NCBI RefSeq assembly: GCF_041321145.1
Contig: NZ_JBGGWA010000009.1
Span: forward strand, 1 to 64,000
Direction: 5' to 3'
DNA length: 64,000 bases
Source of the DNA: Paraburkholderia sp041321145
Lineage (GTDB): Bacteria > Pseudomonadota > Gammaproteobacteria > Burkholderiales > Burkholderiaceae
Shown one piece after another: positions 52,504 to 61,819 of the stretch (position 1 is the stretch's first letter; every line of letters starts with the position of its first letter). The position numbers and the translations under genes were made by a program. The notes under the pieces were generated by a model, which searched no databases, was not told the origin of the DNA, and saw nothing but the letters and a program-made list of their open reading frames with translations.

Positions 52504-53262
52504 TCAGGATTTGGCGTGAGCCGGCAATGCGCCCGGCTGCAACAGCACGACCACCGCACCCGCGCCGCCATCATGCGGGCGTGCCTGGCAGAACGCGATG
52601 ACCTCGGACTTCTGCACGAGCCACGCCCGCACTTTGCCTTTCAACACGGGTTCCTTGCCGATCGATCCGAGGCCCTTGCCGTGAATCACGCGTAAGCAGC
52701 GCAAACCGCGTTTGACCGATTCACGAATGAACTCGGCCAGCGCTTCGCGCGCTTCCTCGCGGCGCATGCCGTGCAGATCGATTTGCGACTGCACGATCCA
52801 ATCGCCGCGCCGCAGTTTTCGTACGACTTCCTGACTCACGCCGGGCCGGCAATAGGAGAGCGTTTCATCGGTTTCGAGCAGCACCTCGGGATCGAACTCA
52901 TCGGAGATCGCTTCGTGCAGTACGGCTTCTTCGTCGAGTTTGGTTTGCACCGGCAGAGGTGGCGGGGGATTGCGCGGCAGGGTGGCGCGCGGTGGGACCG
53001 CCAGCGGTGCAATCGCACCGATCTCACGGCGAAACAGATCGGCGTCCGCGGAAGCTTCGCGCTGCGCCGCCGCTGCTGCCGCGCGTTCGTGCTCACGCCG
53101 TTGCGTATCGACCTTTAACGCGTCACGCAATGCACCCAGGCCGGCGAGACCCGCGGCTGCTTCGATCTTCGGTTTGACGACGGGCGCGGCCGGCTCGGAC
53201 GCGGGTTTGGCAACGGCGCGCGCGCGCTTCGGTTCGCTAGGGTGGGGCTGATTCTTCGGCAT
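52504..53262 (-). CDS. Smr-domain protein
   Basis: ATG at 53262 gives 252 residues. The first half is charged and low-complexity. The C-terminal ~85 residues are an Smr domain (IDLHGMRREEAREALAEFI then LRVIHGKGLGSIG), with the LDLHG-like and HGKG motifs intact. Smr domains of this type (YdaL/SmrA) are nucleases acting on nucleic acids; the substrate here is not known. Confidence 0.88.
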   Translation of the reverse strand: MPKNQPHPSEPKRARAVAKPASEPAAPVVKPKIEAAAGLAGLGALRDALKVDTQRREHERAAAAAAQREASADADLFRREIGAIAPLAVPPRATLPRNPPPPLPVQTKLDEEAVLHEAISDEFDPEVLLETDETLSYCRPGVSQEVVRKLRRGDWIVQSQIDLHGMRREEAREALAEFIRESVKRGLRCLRVIHGKGLGSIGKEPVLKGKVRAWLVQKSEVIAFCQARPHDGGAGAVVVLLQPGALPAHAKS

Positions 53263-53329
53263 ATCGGTAGTACACGCAGAAAAGTAGATCGATCGCGCGA
53301 CGCGGGTTGCGGCGTTGAAAAGCGGACGC

Positions 53330-53362
53330 AAAAAAGGCCGCCGGCTTGTCAGCCGCGGCCTT
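53330..53362 (-). terminator. Terminator after trxB
   Basis: On the minus strand AAGGCCGC (53362-53355) pairs with GCGGCCTT (53341-53334), enclosing an inner stem, followed by a U-run. Confidence 0.75.
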
Positions 53363-53413
53363 CCATCAGGCAAGCGGCCGGGCCACGCCCAGCCGCTATC
53401 TTACCGTTGCGGA

Positions 53414-54412
53414 TTAACGCTCGGCTTCCGCGCTCATTACGTGCTCACCAATCTCCTCGACGGTTTCCAGATAGCGTTGCGCGTCGAGCGCGGCCATGCA
53501 GCCCGTGCCCGCGCTGGTGATCGCCTGACGATAAACGTGATCCTGCACGTCGCCCGCTGCGAACACGCCCGGCACGTTGGTTGCCGTTGCAAAGCCGTTC
53601 AGACCGCCCTTGGTGATGATGTAGCCGTTCTTCATCTCCAGCTGGCCTTCGAAAATTTGCGTGTTCGGCAGGTGGCCGATCGCGACGAAGATGCCTTGCA
53701 GCGCGATATCCGAGGTTTCGCCGGTTTGCGTATGCTTGATGCGCATGCCGGTTACGCCGGATTGGTCGCCGGTCACTTCGTCGAGCGTGTGGTTCCACTT
53801 GATCTCGACCACGCCTTCCTTTTCCTTCGCCAGCAAACGGTCGATCAGGATCGGCTCGGCGCGGAACTTGTCGCGGCGATGGATCACGGTCACCTTCCTG
53901 GCGATGCCGGAAAGATAGAGGGCTTCCTCGACTGCGGTATTGCCGCCGCCGATCACGGCCACATGTTGTTGCTTATAGAAGAAGCCGTCGCAGGTGGCGC
54001 AAGCCGACACGCCTTTGCCCATGAAGGCCTCTTCAGACTTCAGGCCGAGGTATTGCGCCGAGGCGCCGGTCGAAATGATCAGCGAATCGCACGTGTATTC
54101 GCCCGAGTCGCCGATCAGGCGGATCGGTTTTTCATCCAGCCTGGCCGTATGGATATGGTCGAAGATGATTTCGGTGTTGAAGCGCTCGGCGTGCTCCAGG
54201 AAGCGCCCCATCAGTTCCGGGCCTTGCACGCCTTGGGCGTCCGCCGGCCAGTTTTCGACGTCGGTCGTGGTCATCAGCTGGCCGCCTTGGGCGAGACCCG
54301 TGACGAGCACCGGTGACAGGTTGGCGCGTGCCGCGTAGACCGCTGCCGTGTAGCCGGCGGGACCGGAACCGAGAATGAGAACCTTGGCGTGTTTCGTGGA
54401 AGTTGCGGGCAT
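53414..54412 (-). CDS. trxB: Thioredoxin reductase
   Basis: 332 residues. FAD site ILGSGPAGYTAAVYAARANL, redox pair CATC in GVSACATCDGFFYKQQ, NADPH site VIGGGNTAVEEALYLS and the closing GVFAAGDVQDHVYRQA. All catalytic residues are present. Reduces thioredoxin with NADPH in the cytosol. Divergent from ftsK. Confidence 0.96.
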   Translation of the reverse strand: MPATSTKHAKVLILGSGPAGYTAAVYAARANLSPVLVTGLAQGGQLMTTTDVENWPADAQGVQGPELMGRFLEHAERFNTEIIFDHIHTARLDEKPIRLIGDSGEYTCDSLIISTGASAQYLGLKSEEAFMGKGVSACATCDGFFYKQQHVAVIGGGNTAVEEALYLSGIARKVTVIHRRDKFRAEPILIDRLLAKEKEGVVEIKWNHTLDEVTGDQSGVTGMRIKHTQTGETSDIALQGIFVAIGHLPNTQIFEGQLEMKNGYIITKGGLNGFATATNVPGVFAAGDVQDHVYRQAITSAGTGCMAALDAQRYLETVEEIGEHVMSAEAER

Positions 54413-54746
54413 GATCGATCCTTTTACGGCGCCCGGCTCGCCCCTGCGAGGCCGCGCGATTTGAGCTGAAACTACAGATGGGTATCAGAGCGGCATTATA
54501 AAGGGCGGCACGCCGGCCTGCTCCATGAAGCTTTCTGATCGCGGCGATAGCATTGCCGCAGGTCCAGACGGGCTTTCGTCAAGCCGATCGGCTAAGTTAC
54601 CGTCATTTACAGCCTCGCATCCGGCACTGCGTTTACAATAGGCCGGATCGATGGACCCGGCAGCCGGGAACGGGTCTGGAGCCGCCCTAGGCGCCGCTTC
54701 GGGCCGCGACTCTGGCCGCAAATCGGCCCCACAAGCAACAGGATCA

Positions 54747-57062
54747 ATGGCAAAAGCTCCCTATTCCGCGAGCGCGCAGGCATTGCCGCACCGCATGTCG
54801 CGCCTTTTCACCGAAATCCGCTGGATCTTGCAGGTGGCGCTCGGCGTCTTCCTGCTCATGGCGCTCGTCAGCTACAGCAGGCACGATCCGAGCTGGACGC
54901 ACGCCGCGCAGGTCGACCGCATCGGCAACTGGGCGGGCCGCGTCGGCGCATGGACGTCCGACATCTTGCTGCTGCTGTTCGGCCTGTCGGCCTACTGGTG
55001 GATCGTGCTGCTCGGCCGCCGTATCTCCGCCAATTACCGCCGTATTACCCGTCACGAGGAACTGCCCGACGATGCGCCGCGCGATGTCAGCTGGCTTGCG
55101 GACGCGTTCGCGTTCATGCTGGTGTTGCTTGCCTGCGACGGTATCGAAGCGCTGCGCATGTGGTCGCTCAACGTGCAGTTGCCGCGCGCGCCGGGCGGCG
55201 TGATCGGCGAAGCGGTCGCGCGTGGGGTGTCGCATGCGCTGGGCTTCACGGGGGGCACCTTGGCCCTGCTGATCGTGCTGGGCATCGGTTTGTCGCTGTA
55301 TTTCCGTTTTTCGTGGCTGTCGGTATCGGAAAAGGTCGGTGAGTCGATCATTTCGGCGGTGACTTTCGCCAAACTGCGCCGCGAGGCAGGCCGCGACCGT
55401 AAATTGGGCGAAGCCGCCGCAGTGAAGCGTGAAGGCAAGGTCGAGAAGGGCCGCGTGCGGATCGAGGAGCACGAGCCGGTCATGATCGTGCCGCCGGTCG
55501 TCACGCCCGCCAAATCGGAGCGTGTCGAGAAAGAGCGGCAAGTGCCGTTGTTCACCGATCTGCCGGGCGATTCCACCTTGCCGCCGATCTCGCTGCTCGA
55601 CGCGGCGCCGGTCGCGCAGGAAACCATTTCCGCCGACACGCTCGAATTCACCTCGCGTCTGATCGAAAAGAAGCTCAAGGACTTCGGCGTCGACGTCAGT
55701 GTGGTCGCCGCGTATCCGGGCCCGGTCGTCACGCGTTACGAGATCGAGCCGGCCACCGGCGTGAAGGGCAGTCAGATCGTGGGTCTGGCGAAGGACCTGG
55801 CGCGTTCGCTGTCGCTGGTGTCGATTCGCGTGGTCGAGACGATTCCCGGCAAGAATTTCATGGCGCTGGAGTTGCCGAACCAACGTCGTCAGACCGTGAG
55901 CCTCTCGGAGATTCTCGGCTCGGCAGTCTACGCGGACGCGGCTTCACCGTTGACCATGGGCCTCGGCAAGGACATCGGCGGCAAGCCGGTGTGCGCCGAC
56001 CTCGCGAAAATGCCGCACTTGCTGGTCGCCGGTACGACCGGTTCGGGCAAGTCGGTGGGGATCAACGCGATGATCCTGTCGCTGCTCTACAAGGCGAGCG
56101 CCGACCAGGTCCGCATGATTCTGATCGATCCGAAGATGCTCGAAATGAGCGTCTACGAAGGCATTCCGCATTTGCTGTGTCCGGTGGTGACGGATATGCG
56201 CCAGGCGGGTCACGCATTGAACTGGGCGGTCGCCGAAATGGAGCGCCGCTACAAGCTGATGAGCAAGCTCGGCGTGCGTAACCTCGCCGGCTACAACAAC
56301 AAGATCGACGAAGCCACCAAGCGTGAAGAGAAGCTGCCGAATCCATTCAGCCTGACGCCGGACGATCCGGAACCGCTCTCGCGCCTGCCTAACATCGTCG
56401 TCGTGATCGACGAACTGGCCGACTTGATGATGGTGGTGGGCAAGAAGGTCGAGGAGCTGATCGCGCGGATCGCGCAGAAGGCGCGTGCGGCCGGCATCCA
56501 TCTGATTCTGGCAACGCAGCGTCCGTCGGTGGACGTCATTACCGGCCTGATCAAGGCCAACGTGCCGACGCGGATGGCCTTCCAGGTGTCGTCGAAGATC
56601 GACTCGCGCACCATTCTCGACCAGCAGGGCGCGGAATCGCTGCTCGGCATGGGCGACATGCTGTATCTGCCGCCTGGCAGCGGTTTGCCGGTGCGTGTGC
56701 ACGGCGCGTTCGTGTCGGACGAGGAAGTGCATCGCGTCGTCGACAAGCTCAAGGAGCAGGGCGAGCCGAACTATGTCGAGGGCATTCTCGAAGGCGGCGT
56801 GACGGGCGAGGGCGATGAAGGCTCCGCGGGCGCCGGCGGAACCGGTTCGGGCGACGGCGAGTCGGACCCGTTATACGACCAGGCGGTCGACGTGGTGCTG
56901 AAGAACCGCCGCGCGTCGATCTCGCTGGTGCAGCGGCATTTGCGCATCGGCTACAACCGCGCGGCGCGCTTGCTCGAGCAGATGGAGAACTCGGGTGTGG
57001 TGTCGTCGATGTCGTCGAACGGCAATCGCGAAATTCTCGCCCCGGCGCGGGAAGCGGAATAG
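54747..57062 (+). CDS. ftsK: DNA translocase FtsK
   Basis: ATG at 54747 gives 771 residues; an in-frame start at 54651 is less likely. Four or so N-terminal membrane helices (WILQVALGVFLLMALVSYS to TLALLIVLGIGLSLYF), a linker, the alpha-beta motor with Walker A (LLVAGTTGSGKSVGINAMIL) and IVVVIDELADLMMVVGKKVE, and a C-terminal gamma winged helix (DQAVDVVLKNRRASISLVQR) that reads KOPS. Moves chromosome ends through the septum and activates XerCD. Confidence 0.95.
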   Translation: MAKAPYSASAQALPHRMSRLFTEIRWILQVALGVFLLMALVSYSRHDPSWTHAAQVDRIGNWAGRVGAWTSDILLLLFGLSAYWWIVLLGRRISANYRRITRHEELPDDAPRDVSWLADAFAFMLVLLACDGIEALRMWSLNVQLPRAPGGVIGEAVARGVSHALGFTGGTLALLIVLGIGLSLYFRFSWLSVSEKVGESIISAVTFAKLRREAGRDRKLGEAAAVKREGKVEKGRVRIEEHEPVMIVPPVVTPAKSERVEKERQVPLFTDLPGDSTLPPISLLDAAPVAQETISADTLEFTSRLIEKKLKDFGVDVSVVAAYPGPVVTRYEIEPATGVKGSQIVGLAKDLARSLSLVSIRVVETIPGKNFMALELPNQRRQTVSLSEILGSAVYADAASPLTMGLGKDIGGKPVCADLAKMPHLLVAGTTGSGKSVGINAMILSLLYKASADQVRMILIDPKMLEMSVYEGIPHLLCPVVTDMRQAGHALNWAVAEMERRYKLMSKLGVRNLAGYNNKIDEATKREEKLPNPFSLTPDDPEPLSRLPNIVVVIDELADLMMVVGKKVEELIARIAQKARAAGIHLILATQRPSVDVITGLIKANVPTRMAFQVSSKIDSRTILDQQGAESLLGMGDMLYLPPGSGLPVRVHGAFVSDEEVHRVVDKLKEQGEPNYVEGILEGGVTGEGDEGSAGAGGTGSGDGESDPLYDQAVDVVLKNRRASISLVQRHLRIGYNRAARLLEQMENSGVVSSMSSNGNREILAPAREAE

Positions 57063-57253
57063 GCCGTGCGGCTTATTCCGCCAAACCCGTGGTGAAGTGC
57101 GCGGCGCATAAGCCCTGTTTAAGCCCACGTGCTTAAGCTGTTAGCAAGGACTGAGGGCATGCGCATGAGGCCAGCCGCGCCGGTCCAACGGCCGCTGCCC
57201 CGAAAGGTCCGCCGCCACGACCGCTCAACAGATCAATCAAGGGAGAAAACACT

Positions 57254-57997
57254 ATGCAGCTATTCGCGCACCAGCACGCTCGGCCACGTGCTCAATCAGG
57301 TCGTTTTGGCCAACTCGCCCGGACGATCGTGCGTAGCGTCGGCAGCGTGGCGATCGGCACGTCGATGCTCTTCGCATCGCAGGCATTCGCGAGCGGCACT
57401 GAGCAACTGAAGGCATTTGTCGCGCAAGTCCACTCGGCGCGCGGCACGTTCGTGCAGCAGGAAGTGCGTGCGCCAAGCAAGGCGCAGGGTGCAAGCGGTG
57501 CGAACGGCGGTGTGTTGTCCACGGGCGGGAACAAAGGCGGCACATCGAGCGGCACCTTCACGTTCGCGCGCCCCGGCAAGTTCATCTGGCAATACGAGAA
57601 GCCTTATGCACAGCTGTTGCAAGCCGACGGCGACAAGCTCTACGTATACGACAAGGATCTCAACCAGGTCACGGTGCGTAGCCTCGGCGGCGCGCTCGGC
57701 GCGAGCCCGGCGGCGATCCTGTTCGGCAGCAACGATCTGGACAAGAACTTCACGCTGCGTGATGCGGGTGTAAAGGCCGGCATCGACTGGCTCGAACTCA
57801 CGCCCAAGGCGAAAGACACGCAGTTTCAGCGCGTGGGCATCGGCTTTAAGGACGGCAATCTCGAAGCGATGGAGTTGCACGACGTGTTCGGCAACGTGAC
57901 GCTGCTGACGTTCTCGAACATTCAGAAGAACCCGCCGCTGCCGGCTGACGCGTTCAAGTTCACGGTGCCGAAGGGCGCGGATGTGATCAACGGTTAA
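57254..57997 (+). CDS. lolA: Outer-membrane lipoprotein carrier LolA
   Basis: 247 residues. The N-terminal region has a signal peptide ending at FASQAFASG. The mature protein shows VHSARGTFVQQEVRAP, GKFIWQYEKPYAQLLQADGD and LYVYDKDLNQVTVR, typical of LolA. An unusual Gly/Ser-rich insert follows EVRAPSK. Shuttles lipoproteins across the periplasm. It follows ftsK, a common order in this group. Confidence 0.93.
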   Translation: MQLFAHQHARPRAQSGRFGQLARTIVRSVGSVAIGTSMLFASQAFASGTEQLKAFVAQVHSARGTFVQQEVRAPSKAQGASGANGGVLSTGGNKGGTSSGTFTFARPGKFIWQYEKPYAQLLQADGDKLYVYDKDLNQVTVRSLGGALGASPAAILFGSNDLDKNFTLRDAGVKAGIDWLELTPKAKDTQFQRVGIGFKDGNLEAMELHDVFGNVTLLTFSNIQKNPPLPADAFKFTVPKGADVING

Positions 57998-58026
57998 ACC
58001 GGCGGTTGAAGTGCGCTGATCGGCAG

Positions 58027-58055
58027 AAGGCTGCGCATCTGGCGCGGCCTTTTTT
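58027..58055 (+). terminator. Terminator after lolA
   Basis: Stem 58027-58036 with 58042-58051 (one G-U pair), 5-base loop and T-run, 30 bases after the lolA stop. Confidence 0.8.
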
Positions 58056-58147
58056 ATTGCGGATAGATTGCAGACCGCCAGTTCGCGCGCGCGGGACGCA
58101 CTATTGGTCCGCTTCCAGAAATTGCGCCGGTTGCTCGGAAGCGCCGT

Positions 58148-59068
58148 TCATTCATCCACGTCCAGCACCTGCACCGGATGCGCGGCCTTCATATCGTCGA
58201 TAAACGCTTCGACGATATCCGTTCGATGCTGCCGCGCGCGCGTGACCATATGAAACGCGACGCGGTAGCGCATCTGTGCCGGATTCAACGCGGCCAACAA
58301 GCCCTGCTTGACGAACGGCGCCGCGAAATGCCCCGGCAAATAGCCGAGGTGATGCCCGGACAGCACCAGCATTGCAACCGCTTCCATGTTGTCCGCGACG
58401 GCGGTGACGTTTTGCGGCGTGGTCGAACTTTCGGCTTCGGGCAGCGGATAGCTGCGCCACGCCCATTCATGCAGCGCGGCCTCGGCGGGCGACACGTCGC
58501 CCGCCTGAGCGAACAAAGGGTGCCCCTTCGCGCAATAAGCAAACTGATCTTCGGCGAACACCTCGGTGTATTCGAGCGACGGCACCCGATGCCAGAAATA
58601 ACCGATGCCGATCTGAATCCGCCCGTTCAGCAGCAGTTCTTCCAGCTCGCCTGGCGAGCGCACGAGAATCGAAAACCGCACCGACTGATCGCGCGCCCGA
58701 AACAGGCCGATTGCATTGCTGATACGCGCGCTCGCCGATACCGGCGTGTGGCCGATCATGCCGATATCCAGCGTGCCGACCAGCTTGCGGCCGACATTAC
58801 GCGCCTGCATGCCGAAGGTATCGACGGCTGACAGCAGCGCGCGGGCCGCGTCGATGAACTGCTCGCCGCGCGCGGTCAGACTGAAGCCGCCGCGGCCGCG
58901 CTCGCACAGCCGGTAGCCGAGGCGCGTTTCCAGCGTGGCGAGTTGCGTGCTGATGGTCGACTGGCCGACGTTGAGCGTCGCCTGGGCTGGCGAGACGCCG
59001 CCGGCGTCGACGATGGCGAGGAATACGCGGATCAGGCGCAGGTCGAGATCGGTGAGTTGGGAGAACAT
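58148..59068 (-). CDS. LysR-family regulator divergent from the ureohydrolase gene
   Basis: 306 residues. Winged HTH (LRLIRVFLAIVDAGGVSPAQ then QSTISTQLATLETRLGYRL) and an effector domain (GTLDIGMIGHTPVSASARIS). It is divergent from the ureohydrolase gene across 168 bases, the standard setting for LysR control of a catabolic gene. In Pseudomonas a LysR-type regulator controls guanidinobutyrase; the same role is inferred here. A T-N11-A operator is expected in 59069-59236 but I cannot fix one. Confidence 0.85.
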   Translation of the reverse strand: MFSQLTDLDLRLIRVFLAIVDAGGVSPAQATLNVGQSTISTQLATLETRLGYRLCERGRGGFSLTARGEQFIDAARALLSAVDTFGMQARNVGRKLVGTLDIGMIGHTPVSASARISNAIGLFRARDQSVRFSILVRSPGELEELLLNGRIQIGIGYFWHRVPSLEYTEVFAEDQFAYCAKGHPLFAQAGDVSPAEAALHEWAWRSYPLPEAESSTTPQNVTAVADNMEAVAMLVLSGHHLGYLPGHFAAPFVKQGLLAALNPAQMRYRVAFHMVTRARQHRTDIVEAFIDDMKAAHPVQVLDVDE

Positions 59069-59236
59069 ACGTCAGGATACATCGCTACGGATCAATGTGA
59101 AGTTTATTCTGTTCGTATTTTAACTTGAGGGAAACTGCTCAAGAATCGAGATTCGCCCGGCAAGGTGCGCTTTTTATCAGTCCCCTCGGCCGGTAGCACG
59201 GATTTGCCTACTGCCCCTTTTCATTGCCGAGACACG

Positions 59237-60226
59237 ATGAATACCTCCTCCTTCATTTCCCCCGAGGCCGGCGAGCGGCCGCAGCCGCTTTCCGGCAACG
59301 CGATGCCCCGCTGCGGCGGCATCGCGACCATGATGCGTCTGCCGAACGTCGGCTCGGCCGAAGGCTTCGACGCCTGCTTCGTCGGCGTGCCGTTCGATCT
59401 CGGCACCTCGAATCGCACCGGCGCGCGTTTCGGGCCGCGCCAGATTCGCAGCGAATCGGTGCTGCTGCGCCCGTACAACATGGCCACGCGCGCCGCGCCG
59501 TTCGATTCGCTGCGCGTGGCCGATCTCGGCGACGTCGCGATCAATCCGTACAACCTGCACGATTCGATCAAACGCATCGAAACCGCTTACGACGAAATCC
59601 TCCAGCACGATTGCAAGCCGATCACGCTCGGCGGCGACCACACGATCGCGCTGCCGATCCTGCGCGCGATTCATCGCAAGCACGGCAAGGTCGGCCTGAT
59701 TCACGTCGACGCGCACGCCGACGTCAACGACACGATGATGGGCGAGAAGATCGCGCACGGCACGCCGTTCCGCCGCGCGGTGGAAGAGGGCTTGCTCGAC
59801 TGCGACCGCGTCGTGCAGATCGGTCTGCGCGGCACGGGTTACGCGGCCGAAGACTTCGACTGGTGCCGCGATCAGGGCTTCGAAGTCGTGCAGGCGGAAG
59901 CGTGCTGGAACCAGTCGCTCGTGCCGCTGATGGCGCGCGTGCGCGAACGGATGGGCGACGGTCCGGTGTACATCACGTTCGATATCGACGGTATCGATCC
60001 GGCGTTTGCGCCGGGTACGGGCACACCGGAAATCGCGGGTTTGACGGTGCCGCAGGCGCTGGAGATCATTCGCGGCTCGCATGGATTGAACATCGTTGGT
60101 TGCGATCTGGTTGAGGTCGCGCCGCCGTACGATCCGTTCGGCACGACCGCCTTGCTCGGCGCGAATCTCGCGTTCGAATTGCTGTGTGTGTTGCCGGGCG
60201 TCGAGTATCGGGCTTCTACCCGTTGA
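59237..60226 (+). CDS. speB: Agmatinase/guanidinobutyrase-family ureohydrolase
   Basis: ATG at 59237 gives 329 residues. Metal-binding motifs of the arginase fold are intact: GGDHTIALP, VDAHADVND and FDIDGIDPAFAPGTGTPE. The region GVPFDLGTSNRTGARFGPRQ and IRSESVLLRPYNMATRAAPF resembles guanidinobutyrase and guanidinopropionase of Pseudomonas more than enteric SpeB as I remember them. It cleaves urea from a guanidino compound; the exact substrate is open. The flanking LysR gene and NCS1 permease suggest a small catabolic module. Confidence 0.85.
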   Translation: MNTSSFISPEAGERPQPLSGNAMPRCGGIATMMRLPNVGSAEGFDACFVGVPFDLGTSNRTGARFGPRQIRSESVLLRPYNMATRAAPFDSLRVADLGDVAINPYNLHDSIKRIETAYDEILQHDCKPITLGGDHTIALPILRAIHRKHGKVGLIHVDAHADVNDTMMGEKIAHGTPFRRAVEEGLLDCDRVVQIGLRGTGYAAEDFDWCRDQGFEVVQAEACWNQSLVPLMARVRERMGDGPVYITFDIDGIDPAFAPGTGTPEIAGLTVPQALEIIRGSHGLNIVGCDLVEVAPPYDPFGTTALLGANLAFELLCVLPGVEYRASTR

Positions 60227-60255
60227 TTTGACTCAGGTCGATGACGCATGAAGGG

Positions 60256-60281
60256 AAAAGGCCTGCAAATGCAGGCCTTTT
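60256..60281. terminator. Bidirectional terminator
   Basis: Stem AAAAGGCCTGCA / TGCAGGCCTTTT with a short loop, between the convergent ureohydrolase and permease genes. Confidence 0.85.
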
Positions 60282-60305
60282 GTACTACGGCGATGCTGAT
60301 GCGGC

Positions 60306-61622
60306 TTATGCGTACGCCGTTTTACGCGACGACACCAGCGCCAGATAACACACCGCGCCAATCACCAACGCGGGCAGCGTCGCGCCCAGATTCGGCAGCC
60401 ATTGATTGATCGCCTGATACGACACGATCCCGATTGCCCACGATGCGAACGCGCTCAAATGCCAGCCGCCCGAGAAGCCATAACGGCCGCGAACGTCGCC
60501 GAGCACGGCGGCTTCAATGCGACGCTTGCGTACGATGAAGTGATCCACCAGCACCACGCCAAACAACGGCGCGAACACCGAGCCGATCAACAGCAGGAAG
60601 TTCTGATACTTCGCCATCGGCACGAGCAACGCGATCGCCGTGCACAACGCGCCAAACGCCGCCGACAACAACGGCACACTGCCGCGCGTCCAGAACGTGC
60701 CAGTGGAAACCGCTGCCGAATGGATGTCGGCGAACGCGTTGTCGACTTCGTCGATCAGGATCAGCAGCAGGGCCAAGCCCCCACCCGCTTGTGCAAGTGC
60801 GCCGGTGAGCAACGCATCGCCACCGCCTGCCGCGAGACCATAGATCGCGCCCAGCGCATAAAACCAGATGTTCGCAATGCCATAACCCAGCAGCGTGCCG
60901 CGAAAGGTTTCGCCGGGGCGTCGGCCGAAACGGGTGTAGTCGGCGATCAGCGGCAGCCACGACAGCGGCATCGCGACCACCAGATCGATTGCGCCGCCGA
61001 ACGACATTTCGCCGGTTCCCGGACGGCGCATCAGCGCGGCCAGATCGTGCTTGGCGAGCAGGTTCCACGAGAGCCACGCGGCGCCCGCCAGCAGCAGCCA
61101 GATACCCCACGTGCGCAGGAAACGCCGCACGAACGACAGCGGGCCGCTAATCGCCAGCAGCGTCGCGAGCAAGCCGAAAATCACGGTCCAGATCAGCGGC
61201 ATCGAAAAGCCGAAGGCCTGCTTGGCGAGTGCATCGGCGGAATCGCGCATCACGATGACTTCGAACGAGCCCCAGCCGACCAGCTGCACCGCGTTCAGCA
61301 CGGCCGGCACCGATGCGCCGCGCACGCCGAGCGTCGGCCGCAGCGACGACATGGCCGCGAGCCCCGTATCCGTGCCGATCACGCCGGCCAGCGCCAGCAA
61401 TACGACGCCGATCACGCTGCCGATGACGATCGCCAGCAACGCATGCGGCAGCGACAGCCCCGGCACCAGCAGCGCGCCCGCCTGCGCGACCAGCAGGCCG
61501 ATGCCGAGCGAGAACCATAGCGCGAACGCGTCGCCGGTGCGGAACGCGCGGCGCGCGTCGGGCACCGGCGTGAGCGGTGCGTAGGTGGAGCCGGCGTTGC
61601 CGGCGAGTGGATCTTGTGCCAT
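60306..61622 (-). CDS. NCS1-family permease (cytosine/hydroxymethylpyrimidine type)
   Basis: 438 residues with about 12 membrane helices. The segments FALWFSLGIGLLVAQAGALL, LVGWGSFEVIVMRDSADAL and MPLSWLPLIADYTRFGRRPG are of the CodB/CytX branch of NCS1 (nucleobase-cation symport). It could import a pyrimidine, hydroxymethylpyrimidine or another nitrogen compound. No TPP riboswitch is visible upstream, which speaks weakly against a thiamine role. Confidence 0.82.
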   Translation of the reverse strand: MAQDPLAGNAGSTYAPLTPVPDARRAFRTGDAFALWFSLGIGLLVAQAGALLVPGLSLPHALLAIVIGSVIGVVLLALAGVIGTDTGLAAMSSLRPTLGVRGASVPAVLNAVQLVGWGSFEVIVMRDSADALAKQAFGFSMPLIWTVIFGLLATLLAISGPLSFVRRFLRTWGIWLLLAGAAWLSWNLLAKHDLAALMRRPGTGEMSFGGAIDLVVAMPLSWLPLIADYTRFGRRPGETFRGTLLGYGIANIWFYALGAIYGLAAGGGDALLTGALAQAGGGLALLLILIDEVDNAFADIHSAAVSTGTFWTRGSVPLLSAAFGALCTAIALLVPMAKYQNFLLLIGSVFAPLFGVVLVDHFIVRKRRIEAAVLGDVRGRYGFSGGWHLSAFASWAIGIVSYQAINQWLPNLGATLPALVIGAVCYLALVSSRKTAYA

Positions 61623-61819
61623 CTAATCTTGTCCCTGTTGGTGTTGCCTGCAAATTCGCGCGCGGTGTCGGTGTGAGTGCCGCCTGCCATCGTCCGAGCG
61701 CCGTCACTGTCATAATGCAGGACGTTGCCCGCACCCTTGCGTGCTGGCGTGGCTCACCGGCAGCACGCCGCCTTCACACGGACCGCGTCCGGAAAAGCCG
61801 AGATTATCCCCAAAACGTC

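Noticed and set aside
61623..61819. Possible TPP riboswitch upstream of the NCS1 permease
   Set aside because: No THI-box core (such as CTGAGA and the ACCTGATCTGG-like segment) is visible on the minus strand.
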